Positions 50,801-63,201 are shown, counted from the stretch's first letter. The stretch: 64,000 nucleotides of DNA from Psettodes erumei (GCA_016785225.1 JAFBJZ010000821.1:930001-994000), one strand, 5' to 3'. Notes: generated by a model not told the origin, from the sequence alone. Made by a program: numbers and translations.

Positions 50801-52640
50801 CGCCCCGTGTCCATCGCAAACTCCGGTCTCCGACAGGTCCGCTTCTGATGTGTGGCGCTTCTTTCCCTGTTGGGTCTGTTTTTTGTTTTTGTTTTTTTTA
50901 CCAGAGCAGCTTGCGCCTCTTATATTCATAAGGTGGTTGATTTTTTTCTTAAGGGTGTACTTCATTTTTCTTCGTATATACACAGCAAAAAACCCCAAAA
51001 CAAAACAGTATTTGGCGTTAGCAGCCTCCCGCTCCTCTCGCTGATCACCTGTAATGCATGTGACATGTGACATTCCAGTCGTTCTCATTTGCATATTAGT
51101 CTGTTTCCGTTGTCACGCAGCCGAAGGAGCGCGAAATTCGATCAAATCCCGCACAGGCCAGCAGTCATTACCAAGCTGCTGAGCAATAGATAAAATCATT
51201 ATTTTCTGATCACGACGTTGTCAGACTAAGTAAACACAAATGCGCAGCGTGGCATCGCCTGAATGAGGCGACCGAAGGCTGTCGCAGTCAGAAAGCATCT
51301 GTTACCGTCTAAATGAGCTGGAAACCTAAAGTATAGTTCTGCTCGCGAAACGCAAACAGCGTTAGCTGAAACAACTCCTAACTGCATATATTAGTGCATG
51401 GAGCCGCTAAATGACCAGATGCTCCGCTTGTGAAGCGCCTCACATTGGTTTAAAAAAAAAAAAAAAAGCCAGAACCAAGAGCTGAAAGAAAAGAAAAATG
51501 TTCAGAAAAATGCTCGGCAGGGCTGAGGGGAACCGCGGTGGAAGGATTCCCGAGTTTGATTCTTCGCAGCACAGGTCACTGCGCATCTCAGAGATCTGTT
51601 TTAATGTGCGAGTCCGAGTGTGTGTCTGAGTCCGTCACGAAGTGCGAGTCAAGTGAGTGTGTTCGGTTTAGAGCAAGTGCACCAGACCTTTAATTTCATT
51701 TGCATCCTCAGTCCCTGGGAAGGAAGGTGGAACTGTGAGTCACTTAATGGAAAGTGGTGTTTGAGTCGATTCCAGGTGTGAGAAATATGCAGAGGCCGGG
51801 TCGATGCCATTTGAGAGCGTGAAGGGGGCTTTGTTTCTGCCGACAACAAGTCCCGCCCCCCCCCTCCCCAAAACTCCACTCCGAACGCCGGGACGAGCAG
51901 GTGCTTAGCCAGCGTTATGCAGAAATGGTCGCTCGCCGTGTCAGGTGTCAGTCACGCCGGGAGACAAAGCTCCACACGCCGGCGAGCGCACGATTATCTG
52001 CCACGCGTTGCCCCCGTTGTTGCAAATGCTGACTGGAGGAACGCAACCGCCTGTCAAAAAAAAAAAAAAAAGTCAGAGTGGTTCGGAAAGCGGAAACGTG
52101 TCTCGAAAGGGGAATCTCCCGGGACGGCCAGGTTCATTCAGGGCCTCTGGTCCTCCCCTGCTGCCGAGCGCGTGTTTTGCTGAGACAGTGATTCATTTAC
52201 ATACATATGAGGGTCATCCGCTCACCGGAGAATTTCCAAGATTTGAGTTTTAAACTCTGCCAGGCTTTAGCATTATTTAGCATGCGCGTGCGGCGCGTGC
52301 GCGCCGGTGCGGACGAGGCATGTGCGTACGTGTTTTCGAGGCCGCGTCGACAGCGTTCACAGAAATGAGACGGGGGGGGGGGTCCCTGTTTGCCCTCCAT
52401 GCTTCATTTTCATAGAAAGTGGTCAATTAGTTCCAAAAGTGTATCAGGTGGATTTGGAAATATGATAATACATGCAGCAAAACGGATGAGTTTGCTCAGG
52501 GACCGCGCCGGGCAATTTCGGGCTGAACCGCTATTGCAACTGCTGTCAGCCTGGAAGGCCGTCGGCCGCTTACAGAGGTAATAAAGGACAGCCGACGTGT
52601 GCTCCGGGAAAGACTCCATCTACTCCTGCATCCAAATACG

Positions 52641-52643
52641 CAT

Positions 52644-52709
<66 letters not shown>

Positions 52710-52718
52710 ACACATACA
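52641..52718 (+). repeat. (CGCA)n-(CA)n compound microsatellite
   Basis: It begins with CACG units, passes into a CA array of about 22 units, then CAGACACACACATACACG. The repeat produces long meaningless open frames on the - strand. Confidence 0.9.
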
Positions 52719-53099
52719 CGCGCACTCGTGAGGATTTAAATGGGATGTTCACGTATTGTTAATGTTCCGACAAAACTTTACGCTGCAACAGACACTTTGG
52801 GCTCCGAAAAAAGACTGTATCCAAAAAAAACGGAGAAAAGTAAAAGCTGCATCTGCGGCGTTCCTCGGCTTCGTGGCTTGCTGCCAAACGAAGCGGCCAG
52901 AAAAACAGGAGAGGGAAGTGGAGGACACACTTTTAAAGGCCGAGCCCACTTGACAAGTGTTTATGTGTGCGAGGAAACTGATTTTGAAATGAGAAAAAAA
53001 AAAAACGCGTGCAGACTTTAAGATCTCAGTACAGCATCGAGATAGTTCTACTATAAATGAAAGCAGAAGTAGTTGGGGAAGATAATACGTTGGTTTTAC
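52719..53099. other. Intergenic, no gene seen
   Basis: Ordinary sequence with A runs; nothing recognised. Confidence 0.5.
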
Positions 53100-53480
53100 A
53101 TGTTGGCATAGTAACTGTAGAACATTAGCATCAACTCACTTAGCTGGTAGCTAGTAGTAAAGGTTTCACAAAGTCTCTGTCACCTTTGAGCTTCTGAGCT
53201 AGGCGTGACTTCATGTAAAGACGTTAAGGCCATGCGGGCTAAATGCTAATCAGAATGCTAACATGCAAGCAACGACTGTTAATATGTGGACAGTTAGCAG
53301 GCACAATGTTAAACCCGTTCGACGTCTGACTTTACCATGCTAGCATGCTAACTTTAGCACTAAGGTGTATCCAACGCTCACGGAGAGTTCATTAGTTTTG
53401 CAGGTATTTGGTCAGAAAATATCAGACAGATTCAGGTTTGGATTGGAAATTGTGTAATGATAGGACAAATCTAAGTGCCG
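53100..53480 (+). repeat. Teleost 'TTAGCATGCTAAC' dispersed repeat, copy B
   Basis: It contains AACATTAGCATC, GCTAAATGCTAATC, GAATGCTAACATGC, CATGCTAGCATGCTAAC, TTTAGCACTAAG and the diagnostic TTCATTAGTTTTGCAGGTAT followed by TTGGTCA. Family recognised from memory; related to copies at 25085-25580 and 57838-58135. Confidence 0.6.
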
Positions 53481-53639
53481 GTGACTGACAGGGGGTCTAA
53501 AAAAATTCAATAATAGAGTATTTTATTGACAATGTACAAGTAAAGCTAACGGTTTACTTCTTCTTTTCTAGCTTTTGGCAAAAAGCAAACGTCTTGCATG
53601 CCTCCGTATTTCCCAGCCGCCCGCCCCTCTCTATTTACA
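53481..53639. other. Intergenic, no feature seen
   Basis: AT-rich spacer. Confidence 0.5.
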
Positions 53640-53715
53640 TGACCTGTTGTGTAGTACCGTATGTGTGTTGCTGCTGTGGCAAAAGTAATTTCCCTCCGGG
53701 ATCAATAAAGCACAA
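53640..53715 (+). repeat. Dispersed-repeat 3' tail ('TTTCCCTCCGGGATCAATAAAG')
   Basis: GTAATTTCCCTCCGGGATCAA then TAAAGCAC is a tail I recognise from common fish retroposed repeats. It also contains an AATAAA hexamer that should not be read as a gene's poly(A) signal. Confidence 0.5.
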
Positions 53716-56700
53716 ACCTCGACCTGAGCACACCCCATTCCTCCCGCCAGCAAAATGACTTGAATCAGTCACTCGGGGAGCGAGCGTATGCCCGCACGTT
53801 CGCTCGCAGCCGACTGAGGGCTCAACTGAACTGAGAAATGAAACGAATCCTTTACAGGAAGTCATTCAGTTCAGTTCTTTCGCCCCAAAAGATTCATTCG
53901 CCCAAGCGCACGTCGCCGTCGCAGGCGGTGAATTGCGAGGGAAGAGTGCCGGCGGAGCGTCGTGTCTCTGCTCCATGAGGAGGGGGCTTCTGAAAATAAA
54001 GTGAAAGAACGACAGAAGAGTGGAAAGAAAGGGTGACAGTATGTCATCCTTTTTTTTTTTTTTACTACCTGTGGAAACTTTGCCCATAAGCTGCTTCTGC
54101 TGCCCTCATATTAGTTACTTAACATCTTCACAGAACATCCAGTCAGCAAGCACTGATTTGCTTTTATGGAGCTCCTCAGACTGAATCAGCTGTCCCTGCA
54201 GCGACGCGGTGCCAGGCCCGACAGATGCAGCCTCTCCATCTCCTCTCCATCCATACTCCACCCAATGAACTGTTGGATGGCATCTCAGCTGGAGTAATTG
54301 CAGGGGAACTTTTTTCTATGGAAAAAAATAGGAAGTGATTGTTCTTTTCATTGACAAGAATTCAAATGGTGTAATTATTTTCCCACATAATAATCGTTAG
54401 ATGAAACAGAACAAGCTGAAATGTTGTTTCAGTTGGTGTGTATTTTATTCCTTCATTTGCTCTATAATTCTACACATCATAACGTTAATGTATTTTAATA
54501 AAAGAGGTTAATGTCGATTTGAATTATATTTATTTGAAGTTCCTCATTAATAGGAAGAGAATTTTCCACTCAAATATGCTCCCATCGTAATTGCGTTTAA
54601 ATTTTCAAAAAATGGCCTCAGGCACATTTCTAATAGAGGGCGTCAGTCTCGCATCACTTGATGAATTCCTCCCGTGCGCGACGACGTGTTGCGTGCGCAG
54701 CGTTCTATATTCAGGCATTGGCGTGACCTGTGGTGGCGGTGGTGTGGCGGGGTGCCAAATGTGACATCTCTACACGGGAGCTAAAATCCCTGGCAGCGTC
54801 CCTAACTGTTTATCAGGAGCCGACCCTCCCACTTGATTAGCCAACACCACGTCGGCGGCGGAGCCAACACGCGCGACCATCTGCTGCGACCATGAGCCCG
54901 TCACCCGAGGGGCAACGCTTGTCCTTTAATCAAGGTGAAGGCCTGCCAATTAATAGCCTTGTGAGACCACAATGGCCGACAGCAACGGGGGCAACAGCTG
55001 GCATAACGGTGAGACGAGGCTAAACCCCTGCCAGCTTCTCCTACAGACCACCATCGTGGGAGAAAGCAAATACACTTCAGTCTTATCAACGACGAAGCCG
55101 TGAGGTCACTGAAACCACCGACCTCCTCCAGTTTCAGTTTAAGAAATGATATGAGCAAAGATTCAATTTCAAATTTCATTCAGATCAGAAAAAAATGGTT
55201 GCAGCAAGGCATAAGATTGGCCCTTACCTTCGATCTGAGCTCAACGTATACGTACGAGCAGAATTTTCTGCCGTTGAGTGCGACGTGGCGATATGAGACG
55301 TCCAGTCCGCCTGCGCTCAGAAGAACAAATGGGAGACGTGTCCAGCATTTAAACTTTTGAACCAAAGAATATTTGAATATTCATGGATTCTGGACTGCTT
55401 GCTTTTTTAACTCTGAAAAATATCAGGACAGGATCTGTGTGATGTTAAACTTCAGTGACATCAAACTCAGTTTGTGATCAGTCTCTGATGTAGTATTGAT
55501 TTTAATAAATACTTACTTAATAGTTAATACTGTGTAGTTAGTGCTTATAGTTCTTGCATCATAATATTTCAACCAAATCTCATACTGGACAATTCTGCAA
55601 AACCTCATTCCAAACCTATGTCAAAAACATCTTTTTATTTGAGTCTGTTTTCACAATTCTTGTTTTCTGCAGCATCTGTGCAGGCGACTACATCAGGTCA
55701 AGGTTAGCGGCAGCTCCCTGCTAATAAAAAGTCAACAGCAGGGGCCGCGACGGGGTGGAAACTCCAGGCTGCCGCGGTTGCGCAGTGTGCAGTCCGCCAC
55801 GCCATGCTATTTTCTGCCTTGCCACGTAAAGGCTAAACTGCAGGCATCCTAGATGGCGAGGCGTGGATTTGTCCAAATGTGGATGACCGGCAGACGTTTG
55901 TCAGGTCCTGACGCTGTGCTTTAAAATCATGACGTCGGTCGACTCGCTGTATGGGCCAATATGATCTGACGCTGTCACAATTCGCCGCGTTTGTGTGGAG
56001 ATGTATTTAGCGTGAACTGGACGGCCTTGGCTGACCCGCTGACCCAGCAGTACCTCCGCAGCTGCCAGTTCCCTCTCACCGCTTTCTGCTTCGCGTTTCT
56101 CCCGACCGGGAGGCGAGGGAGAAAAAGTCAACTTGAGGAAAGTTTCCTTCTTCTTTTCAGATTGCTGAACCAGCCTGTTTCCAAATTATTTTCGAGCGTC
56201 GCTCTCCAGGAATCTGTCCCCCCTGGGGTTGATGCTGTTGCAATATTTGTCTGACGGAGAGGCTCAACCTGGCTAACGCGTCGAGAAATATTAAAGGAGA
56301 CGTACGGATGTTTCCTCAGCAGCTTGCTTTTGTCGATAGCACGCAATAATCCGCGATGAGACGAGCAAAGTTTATTGTTTTATGAGACGCAGCGACTCTC
56401 GTGGACCGCAGCACATTTGCAATTTGTTCTTCAGACGCCCCCTAACACTTTTTACTTTTGAAGTTTCCGCTTCTGTGTGTTAGCAACTTTTTTTTTTTTG
56501 TTTTTGCTAGAGGTAATTTTTCCCTCCATTCATCATGTAATGATCCCAGCCTGGTCGGGGAAATTTCTGCCATTCCTGCAACAATGGATTGTGAAACCTT
56601 TAACTGAAAAAAAAAAACACAACCTCAAATCCCATAAACCAATTATGTGCTGCTGGTGGAGAAACCTTTACATGCATCCTTGCAGCAAATGTAGATTTGA

Positions 56701-56819
56701 ATCTGATGACCGAGCAGAAAGAAATGCAACCTGGCGCTCGCTCTTTAAGTGAGAGGTGAGGCGGGGAGGGTGCGCTCGTGTCGGCGTGCGAGAGAGAAAA
56801 TGCGCTGCAGATGAGTGCG

Positions 56820-56869
<50 letters not shown>

Positions 56870-57837
56870 TGTTGGTTTCCACATGTCCGGTTCCGGACGT
56901 GTGTGTCAGCTACAGGCCAGCCGATGGGGTGCGCATCACTTGTTAGGGGGACCTGGAATGTGGTGTCCGTGAACTTTTCTCTTTCTTTGTTCACGTCAGT
57001 TCCCACGCTCGCCCCAGAGACACCGACCCTCCTGTTAAACGGCTTCACTCCTGCCCAAGACCTCCTCTGTCATCTGTACCGTCGTTTTGAAGAGGTGTGA
57101 AGATCAAAAGTCCGTTGAAATACCCTGCAGCGTGCCAAATGCAATCTGAGAAACTTGCGGCGGCGCTGAGCTGCAGCTCATATCTGTTAATGGCCAAAAA
57201 GGATTTAGTGTTTTGCCTCAGCTTTCTTTTGGGGTCAACAAAGGCACAGAGAAGTTCTGAAAGCCTGCAGGAGGAAGACTGGCGGGCAAGAAATTCATTT
57301 TTTTGAAACTTTGATATTCAGTTACTCACGACCCAGTCGAGACACTTAGCGAGCATCGTGAGCGCGGGCGGCTGGGTGACACGACAAGCGAGGCAAAGTG
57401 TTGGTTGAGGCAGCGCGTTCGCTGTTTTTCATTATCCGCCTTCATTCTTCTTCCTCTTCGGCTGGCCCGGTCGTCCAGCTGAAGGGTTTTTACTTGGAGC
57501 AGGATTTCTGCCTCCTGCACGACCTTCCGTGCATTTCCTGCTCACGACTAACGCCAAGCAGCTCAAATGAAATTGCGGCAGTTCAGCATTTCACTCAGAG
57601 TAATGCTTTTCCCTACTTGGCTAAAGGATTTTTTTTCGAAATATACACCCTTATATACAGTAGATCTCATTACAGCTGGCTAACAAGACAAAAAACTTAA
57701 TTTTTCAAAACTTTATTGTGTCATTAAAGAAAGGTAACAGTGGAGAGGAGGGGGGGCTCAGACAGAGAGGAAAAAGAAAGATTATATTTTAATGAGGTTT
57801 TCTGACTTCTGTAACAGAACCCAGAACCCAGAACTCA
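53716..57837. other. Intergenic, no gene seen
   Basis: No recognisable gene. It includes a T run at about 54050-54063, AT-rich blocks around 54300-54600 and 55400-55650, and the (GT)n at 56822-56866. Confidence 0.55.
56822..56866 (+). repeat. (GT)n microsatellite
   Basis: About 22 GT units running into GCGCGTGTTG. Confidence 0.9.
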
Positions 57838-58135
57838 GTCCAGTTTCACTTCAGCTGTACATTAGGATGTTAGCATGCTGTCATACGCATACTGATGTCT
57901 AGCGACTTCATCAACCTGGCTAACCGCGTTGTGTGCTGTTAGCACGCTAACGTTTACCATTTAGCGCTGAACGCATGGTACAGCTGGCGGGAATGGAAAG
58001 CACAGATGTCGACCTCACAGTGGCACTGGAGGAAAAAAGGCAGGGGATAAGTCATCGGGCTCCATCCTCTGGGACCATGAACGCCAGTACAAAATGTCAA
58101 GACGATCCATCCAACAGCTGTTGAGATAAAGGGCC
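57838..58135 (+). repeat. Teleost 'TTAGCATGCTAAC' dispersed repeat, copy C
   Basis: The order GATGTTAGCATGCTGTCAT, TGTTAGCACGCTAACGTTTACC, ATTTAGCGCTGAA, GTACAGCTGGCGGGAATGG, GTCGACCTCACAGTGGCACT, AAGGCAGGGGATAAGTCA, and ATCCATCCAACAGCTGTTGAGATA (pieces shown separately) matches a percomorph repeat family well, including its 3' half, which is missing from copy B. Confidence 0.7.
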
Positions 58136-59670
58136 GAAGCAGCGGCGAGCGCGCAGATGGAGCCGGCGCCCGGCAGGGCCGATAAGAACTTCTTTGACCT
58201 GAGCGCGAGGAGCGTGAGGAGAGACAGAGACTCGCACGCAGCCCGGTCGGTGCAGTCGGCGAAGGCCCAGCAGACGGAACAGAAACTGATCCCCTCCTTC
58301 CTCTCCGGCGTCGGCTCCATTACTGTCCTGCGGTGAAAACACGCGCCTGATGCCGTTTCCACATTTGATGAGATCAAGCTGCTTTTGAAACCTCGCTCTC
58401 TCTTCTCTGAAGAACTATGAGCTGAGTGACCCCCCACCTACCCACCATTAGCATTTCTTCCAATACTATGAAGCGACTCAGCAGTGTTGTGTTTTTGCTC
58501 CTGGCAGTCCTTAATTGGTGATGAGAAGGACTTGACAACCTGAAGTGAAACCATTGGCTCCATAAACACGCGACGAACACAGCCTGGTGTCATTATACAC
58601 TGCTCTGCCTGCGGTTACTGTAATTCACTTCTCTGTCAACCCCCCTCCCCCGTCCCCCACCCTCCAATCTATCGCTTGTTAAATTTGAGTGGCAGAAGCA
58701 GATATTTGTGGTGAGCGTCAGGGCAGCGAGGGTTTGGAAATGGGAGCAGAGACGTCCGTGTACGGGGGGGCGGCGCGAACGGCGGCGTCCACATACGTGC
58801 TCTCTGCGCCGTTACATCTTGGCCAGTTTGTCATGAATGATTCATTTAGCTTCAGGAGGGACGAGCGCATGCAAATTGGGCCTCACACTTAAACATCATT
58901 TTGGATAAGTGTGGCAGACTGACACTTTGTAATAGATGCTCAGTCCCTGTAATTTGTCGGCGTTTGCCGTTTCAGGGGGCAGTTGATTTCCGCCATCCGC
59001 CGCCCCGCACTCCGTCGAGAGGAGACGGCCGACGGAGGAGAAGCCCGCCATAATGCGGGCCGGGTGCGTCTGGGTCTCTCTGATGGAGCGGACTTGTATT
59101 GTCATTATCATGCACGATTTCACCAGCAGTCAGTCAATCAGCTCCAGATCATTTCCATTTGATTTCCCTCCCATCTTATTCCTGAAACCTATCAGCCGGA
59201 CGTGTCCGTTACACCAAATTACAAAGTTTGCTTCGAAACCGAGTCCGTTCAGGGGCGGCAGAATATAACAGGCGCCTCGCAGTCGTTGGCTTTCGTTCGC
59301 TGTCTCCATGTCACTCTGGTTTGGTCTCCATCACATCTAGGTATCTGAGACACGTGGCTCTTTAGCCGCCGGACCGCGCTCGCCCTCGAGCCGCTGACTG
59401 TCCGTGTCCTGGGGAGGTCGGCTGAAAAACAGTCGGAAAACAGCTGCCCGCTGCTGCTGAAAATGACGTGGGTAAGAGACGCTTAAAAAGCTGGATAAGT
59501 GACAACTGTCGATCCTGCACACACGGGCGCTAATTCTGCGTGGATTCGTCACTGGGGACGATATCCTACAATACCCGCTGTTTCATAGAAGGATTGACTG
59601 AGTGGCTTCCCGTGGTTCATGGTGAGGTGTTTGGATCGCTTTTCCCTCTGCATCACTGCAACTCAGAACA
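58136..59670. other. Upstream desert with CpG-rich patch
   Basis: A GC-rich, stop-poor patch at about 58130-58340 is open on both strands and matches no protein I recognise. ATGCAAAT and paired ATTCAT motifs near 58830-58880 look like possible regulatory sequence. Confidence 0.4.
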
Positions 59671-59694
59671 GACACACACACACACACACACACA
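59671..59694 (+). repeat. (AC)n microsatellite
   Basis: Twelve AC units, in inverted orientation to the GT array 76 bp downstream. Confidence 0.9.
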
Positions 59695-59769
59695 GTCGCC
59701 TTTGGTGATCGGGGCTGATTGCACCTGTTAGATGTTCTCTTATCAGCGATTCTTTGCCAGCACGTTGGC

Positions 59770-59770
<1 letters not shown>

Positions 59771-59813
<43 letters not shown>
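59771..59813 (+). repeat. (GT)n microsatellite
   Basis: About 21 GT units followed by GCGTGCGC. Confidence 0.9.
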
Positions 59814-59817
<4 letters not shown>

Positions 59818-62477
59818 CGCGAACGCTCTCCAGCCTGCTGTCTTTAACAAAGACACAACGACGTGCCTGATGGATGTCTCCTCCGCGGAGCAGAGATAAT
59901 AGAGTTTGCTGCTCGGCCTTTAGGCCAAAGGGTTACAAATGACATTTCAACTGACTTTATTCAAGAGAACCAGTATACTAACACCTTTCTCAGAGCTTTC
60001 AGGGCTTTCTTTTGTCTGATAAATTCAACTTTAATTCATCTGCGTTCAGTATTAGATACAGTAGATGTCATCAAACGCTTCCATTTGAAATATAGGTCTC
60101 ATTTGTCTCTGATGGCTCTCTGGCTCTGCGCTGCTCTCTCCCTGTACTGTTAAATGGATAATATGGGAAAGACTATATCCCATATTACAGCGGGGAAAGT
60201 CATTAAAGTTCAAATAGCAAACCGCTTTTTAAAAAGCTACCTGCTGCGATGCGAGCGCTCATGCGTGTGACTCAATATCATTTTTAGACATAATGGTTTA
60301 AGCTGCTGCCTAATCAAAGTCATATTCTGGAGGACTTTTTTCCCAATTTAAGAGCATTTAATCTGTGGGGTTATCTGATTCTAAAAGTCACAGAGGGTTT
60401 TTTTTACTGGTCAGCAGTAATTGACGTGACTTATGACGAGTGTTACCCATGATATCGCAATATAAATGACACCTCGAGAAATAATGTCATTTTATGTGTG
60501 TCTTATGCAGATGCTGTAATTAAGTACAATGCAAAAAAAGATCAATAATGCTAATAATTTACTAGTCAGTAATCAAGCGTGGCTGTCTACAGTTCTTTTA
60601 GTAATAATCAACAGAAGAGCGAGGCTGTGAAAATTGCATTCCCTTCCTGTGAAAGCACAGGTGTTGCATTTGAACGTGCCAGTGAGCCTTGTGAGCCAGT
60701 ATGCAAAACAGCAGCACCACTGGCATACCTCAATGGAGAGCATTCATTATTCAAGTTATTAGTCACACTTGTGTTTATGTCAAAAAAAAAAAAGCTGCAG
60801 TCAGAAAGCTCCATTATCCCCCAAGTCTCACACGTTAGAGCTGCACTCGTCGTCAGGCTTCAGCTTTTTTTCTTTTCTTTTTTTTTTCAATGCCGGAGCC
60901 ATTGTGGAGTCTGTCAGGTGGAGGCGTTTGTCGTTAAAATGAGCTATCATCCGGTGTTAGGGCTGCCAAAACTCCCATTTCCTGCTTTTTTTGCCTTGGG
61001 TGGCGCCAATTCAATGCATTCTCGTCTTGGACGCCCCCTTTAGCGTCACTTTTTAATGTAAAGAAGCAGTAAATATATATTAATTATTAAATAAATGAGC
61101 GGAGTCGCCAGGAGGAGGCCGGGTCGGAAGGGCGCGCCCTCCAAACGCACGTACTTGGCACTCGGCTATGAGTACAGTGACATATGAAGGAGTGGTACCG
61201 GAGAACACGTGGCGGTGGCACCTCTGCCGCGGCGACGCGCGTCTCCCTCCCCGTTTGTGAACGCGCCGGACGTCACGAGGAAAACGTTCTTTCAACAACG
61301 AGCACTTAGCCCGTGCGAGTCGTCAATTCATCTTCATTACCTTAGATATAGACAGAAAGAAAGGACCCTAAATGATGCAAATGCCTTCTATGATAATAGT
61401 AAAAAAAAAGCTCGGTAAAATGATTAGAAATTCTATTACGCACATGAGCACAATATGGAGGGCTTTTTTAGAAGCCTTATAGTCCATCAGAGGAAATGAC
61501 TTCCACACACCAAGATCAGTGCAATTTTCATATTTAATACACCCTTTTGGCCCCCGCTTCCTGCGTCAGAACCTTATTACCTCCATGAAAGTCTTACTTA
61601 AGCAGGCAGCTCCATGGAAGACAAATCATATATTATCGGCGTGGCTGCGGGACTGTTGAACTCTTTTAATGTTTCTGTACACGAGTGTAAATACTGCATC
61701 AAAGCCTCCTTTTCAACTCCTGAGTTTGTTCCACAGACTTCGGGAACGGGTTGCTTCCTCCTCCTCCAGAGGTCAGCAGGTCGCTCCAGGCTCTCGCATC
61801 CGTTCGCGGCCGATCCTGTCGGACGGATCAACAGCACAGAGTTGCTCCAGATGGGATCCATCGCCCTGAGACGTCCGGCGCCGACGCTGTTTAGCTTAAC
61901 CGTCCCCAGCTCTCTGAGGAGGGCTCCCGGGTTAGGCAACGCTCCCCTGGTTGGGTGCACATTTTCCACACGTGGCTGCGTGAGCGACGGCAAACGGAGC
62001 GCGGGAGTTCGGTGCAGGTTTGCAACGCATCTCGGTGTGTTTTTATCATTTATCGCTCTGGCTAAAACAGGCGTGAATCGTTTTTGGAGGGTTTTCCTGT
62101 GCACGTTTCGGTGTGATTCAGCCCACAGTAACAGGCGGATTACAAGGGAACGAGATGATTTAAAAAAAAGAAAATGGAGCAAGAATATCATCAAACTTCA
62201 AGTAATTGCTTCAGCTGTGTCCAAACCACACATTTATTATGAGACCTTATACCTCTTGCATTTCCATAATCCCTTGTACTTTTTTCTCTGCACATAATAA
62301 AAGTTGAGGAGGCGGGAGAGTAAAGAGGCGCGGTGATAAGGACAGTGACGAATTTACCAAGTAGCCCCGGATGCCCCGAAGGCGCAAAGACCCGCTGGCG
62401 ACACCTGCTGGCCGAGACCCGCTGTCTCTCCTCCTGCGAGAACACGTCTCTCTTAAACAGGGGGCAGCAAGGGACTG

Positions 62478-62480
<3 letters not shown>
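59814..62480. other. Upstream region of spon1, no gene seen
   Basis: AT-rich to about 61.1 kb, then CpG-rich. One 227-codon open frame (61614-62297, +) overlaps a 198-codon frame on the - strand. Neither resembles a known protein, and both sit in GC-rich sequence where long frames arise easily. Confidence 0.45.

Positions 62481-62568
<88 letters not shown>
62481..62568 (+). repeat. Long (TG)44 microsatellite
   Basis: Perfect TG array of 88 bp, the longest in the window, about 1.15 kb upstream of the spon1 start codon. Confidence 0.95.
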
Positions 62569-62569
<1 letters not shown>

Positions 62570-62861
62570 AGAGAGATAAGAGGGAAAACCGAGCGTGCCG
62601 CTCACGCACCAGATGTCCGCACAGAAAAGCGCGCGGTTAATCCAGGGGAAATGATCAGATCTAATTGCAGCGGGATCCGTCGGAGCACGTGCTCAGCCAA
62701 TTTACTCAGAAGGTGGTTTGTTGAGATGGAAATTATTTATTTATTATACACTTATTATAGATGAGAGACGAGTCGCTGTCAGATGTACAGTACAGCTGGA
62801 CTTTTTTTCCCCTACAAAGCAATATTTGCACATTCTTTCACGAAACACGTCGCGCCCGTAT

Positions 62862-62881
62862 ATGCGTAAATACGCACAGGC
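62862..62881 (+). promoter_or_regulatory. 20-bp promoter repeat with dyad, copy 1
   Basis: ATGCGTAAATACGCACAGGC. It contains the inverted repeat TGCGTA-AA-TACGCA. An identical copy lies 171 bp downstream. Confidence 0.5.
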
Positions 62882-63032
62882 TCAAGAACTTTCACTGCTT
62901 TGAGTGAAACTAACAGAGTCCCTGTGGAGTTTATAATGGAGTTGACCAACTCGTTCAACGCACCGGGAAGAAAAAAAGACGAAATGATGGTCTTTGTTCA
63001 GTTGCGCGTGACACGTACTCCTGGAGCAAAAC

Positions 63033-63052
63033 ATGCGTAAATACGCACAGGC
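63033..63052 (+). promoter_or_regulatory. 20-bp promoter repeat with dyad, copy 2
   Basis: Identical 20 bp to 62862-62881, about 270 bp before the TATA-like element of spon1. The flanks differ, so this is not a larger tandem duplication. Confidence 0.5.
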
Positions 63053-63200
63053 GATCGGAATGAGGCGACGCAACTTGCGTTTCCGTCTTACTTTTAGTGT
63101 ACCCGCGCGACTCGCCTTTGACTTTGTAAACAGAGTTTGACGTCTCGTATTAAAACGCGTTGTCGCGTCTGAACAGCAGACACAACGTGTGTGAGATCCC

Positions 63201-63201
<1 letters not shown>

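Larger units (their letters stand above)
46631..52640. other. Intergenic, no gene seen
   Basis: No recognisable gene. It holds X-box-like sites at 46806-46819 and 47398-47410, (GT)n at 47837-47867, poly(A) runs near 48557-48572, 51451-51467 and 52055-52070, and a G run at 52372-52382. Several AT-rich stretches with TAATTA cores (for example around 50380) could be regulatory. Confidence 0.5.

Noticed and set aside
52496..52752. Cys/Val-rich open frames on the - strand
   Set aside because: They are direct translations of the (CA)n array and not proteins; the same holds for similar frames at 56.6-57.0, 62.2-62.8 and 63.2 kb.
53690..53712. AATAAA as a gene poly(A) signal
   Set aside because: It is part of a common retroposed-repeat tail, with no gene upstream.
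58015..58437. 140-codon - strand frame over a GC-rich patch
   Set aside because: It overlaps the dispersed repeat copy C and is open on both strands; no family resemblance.
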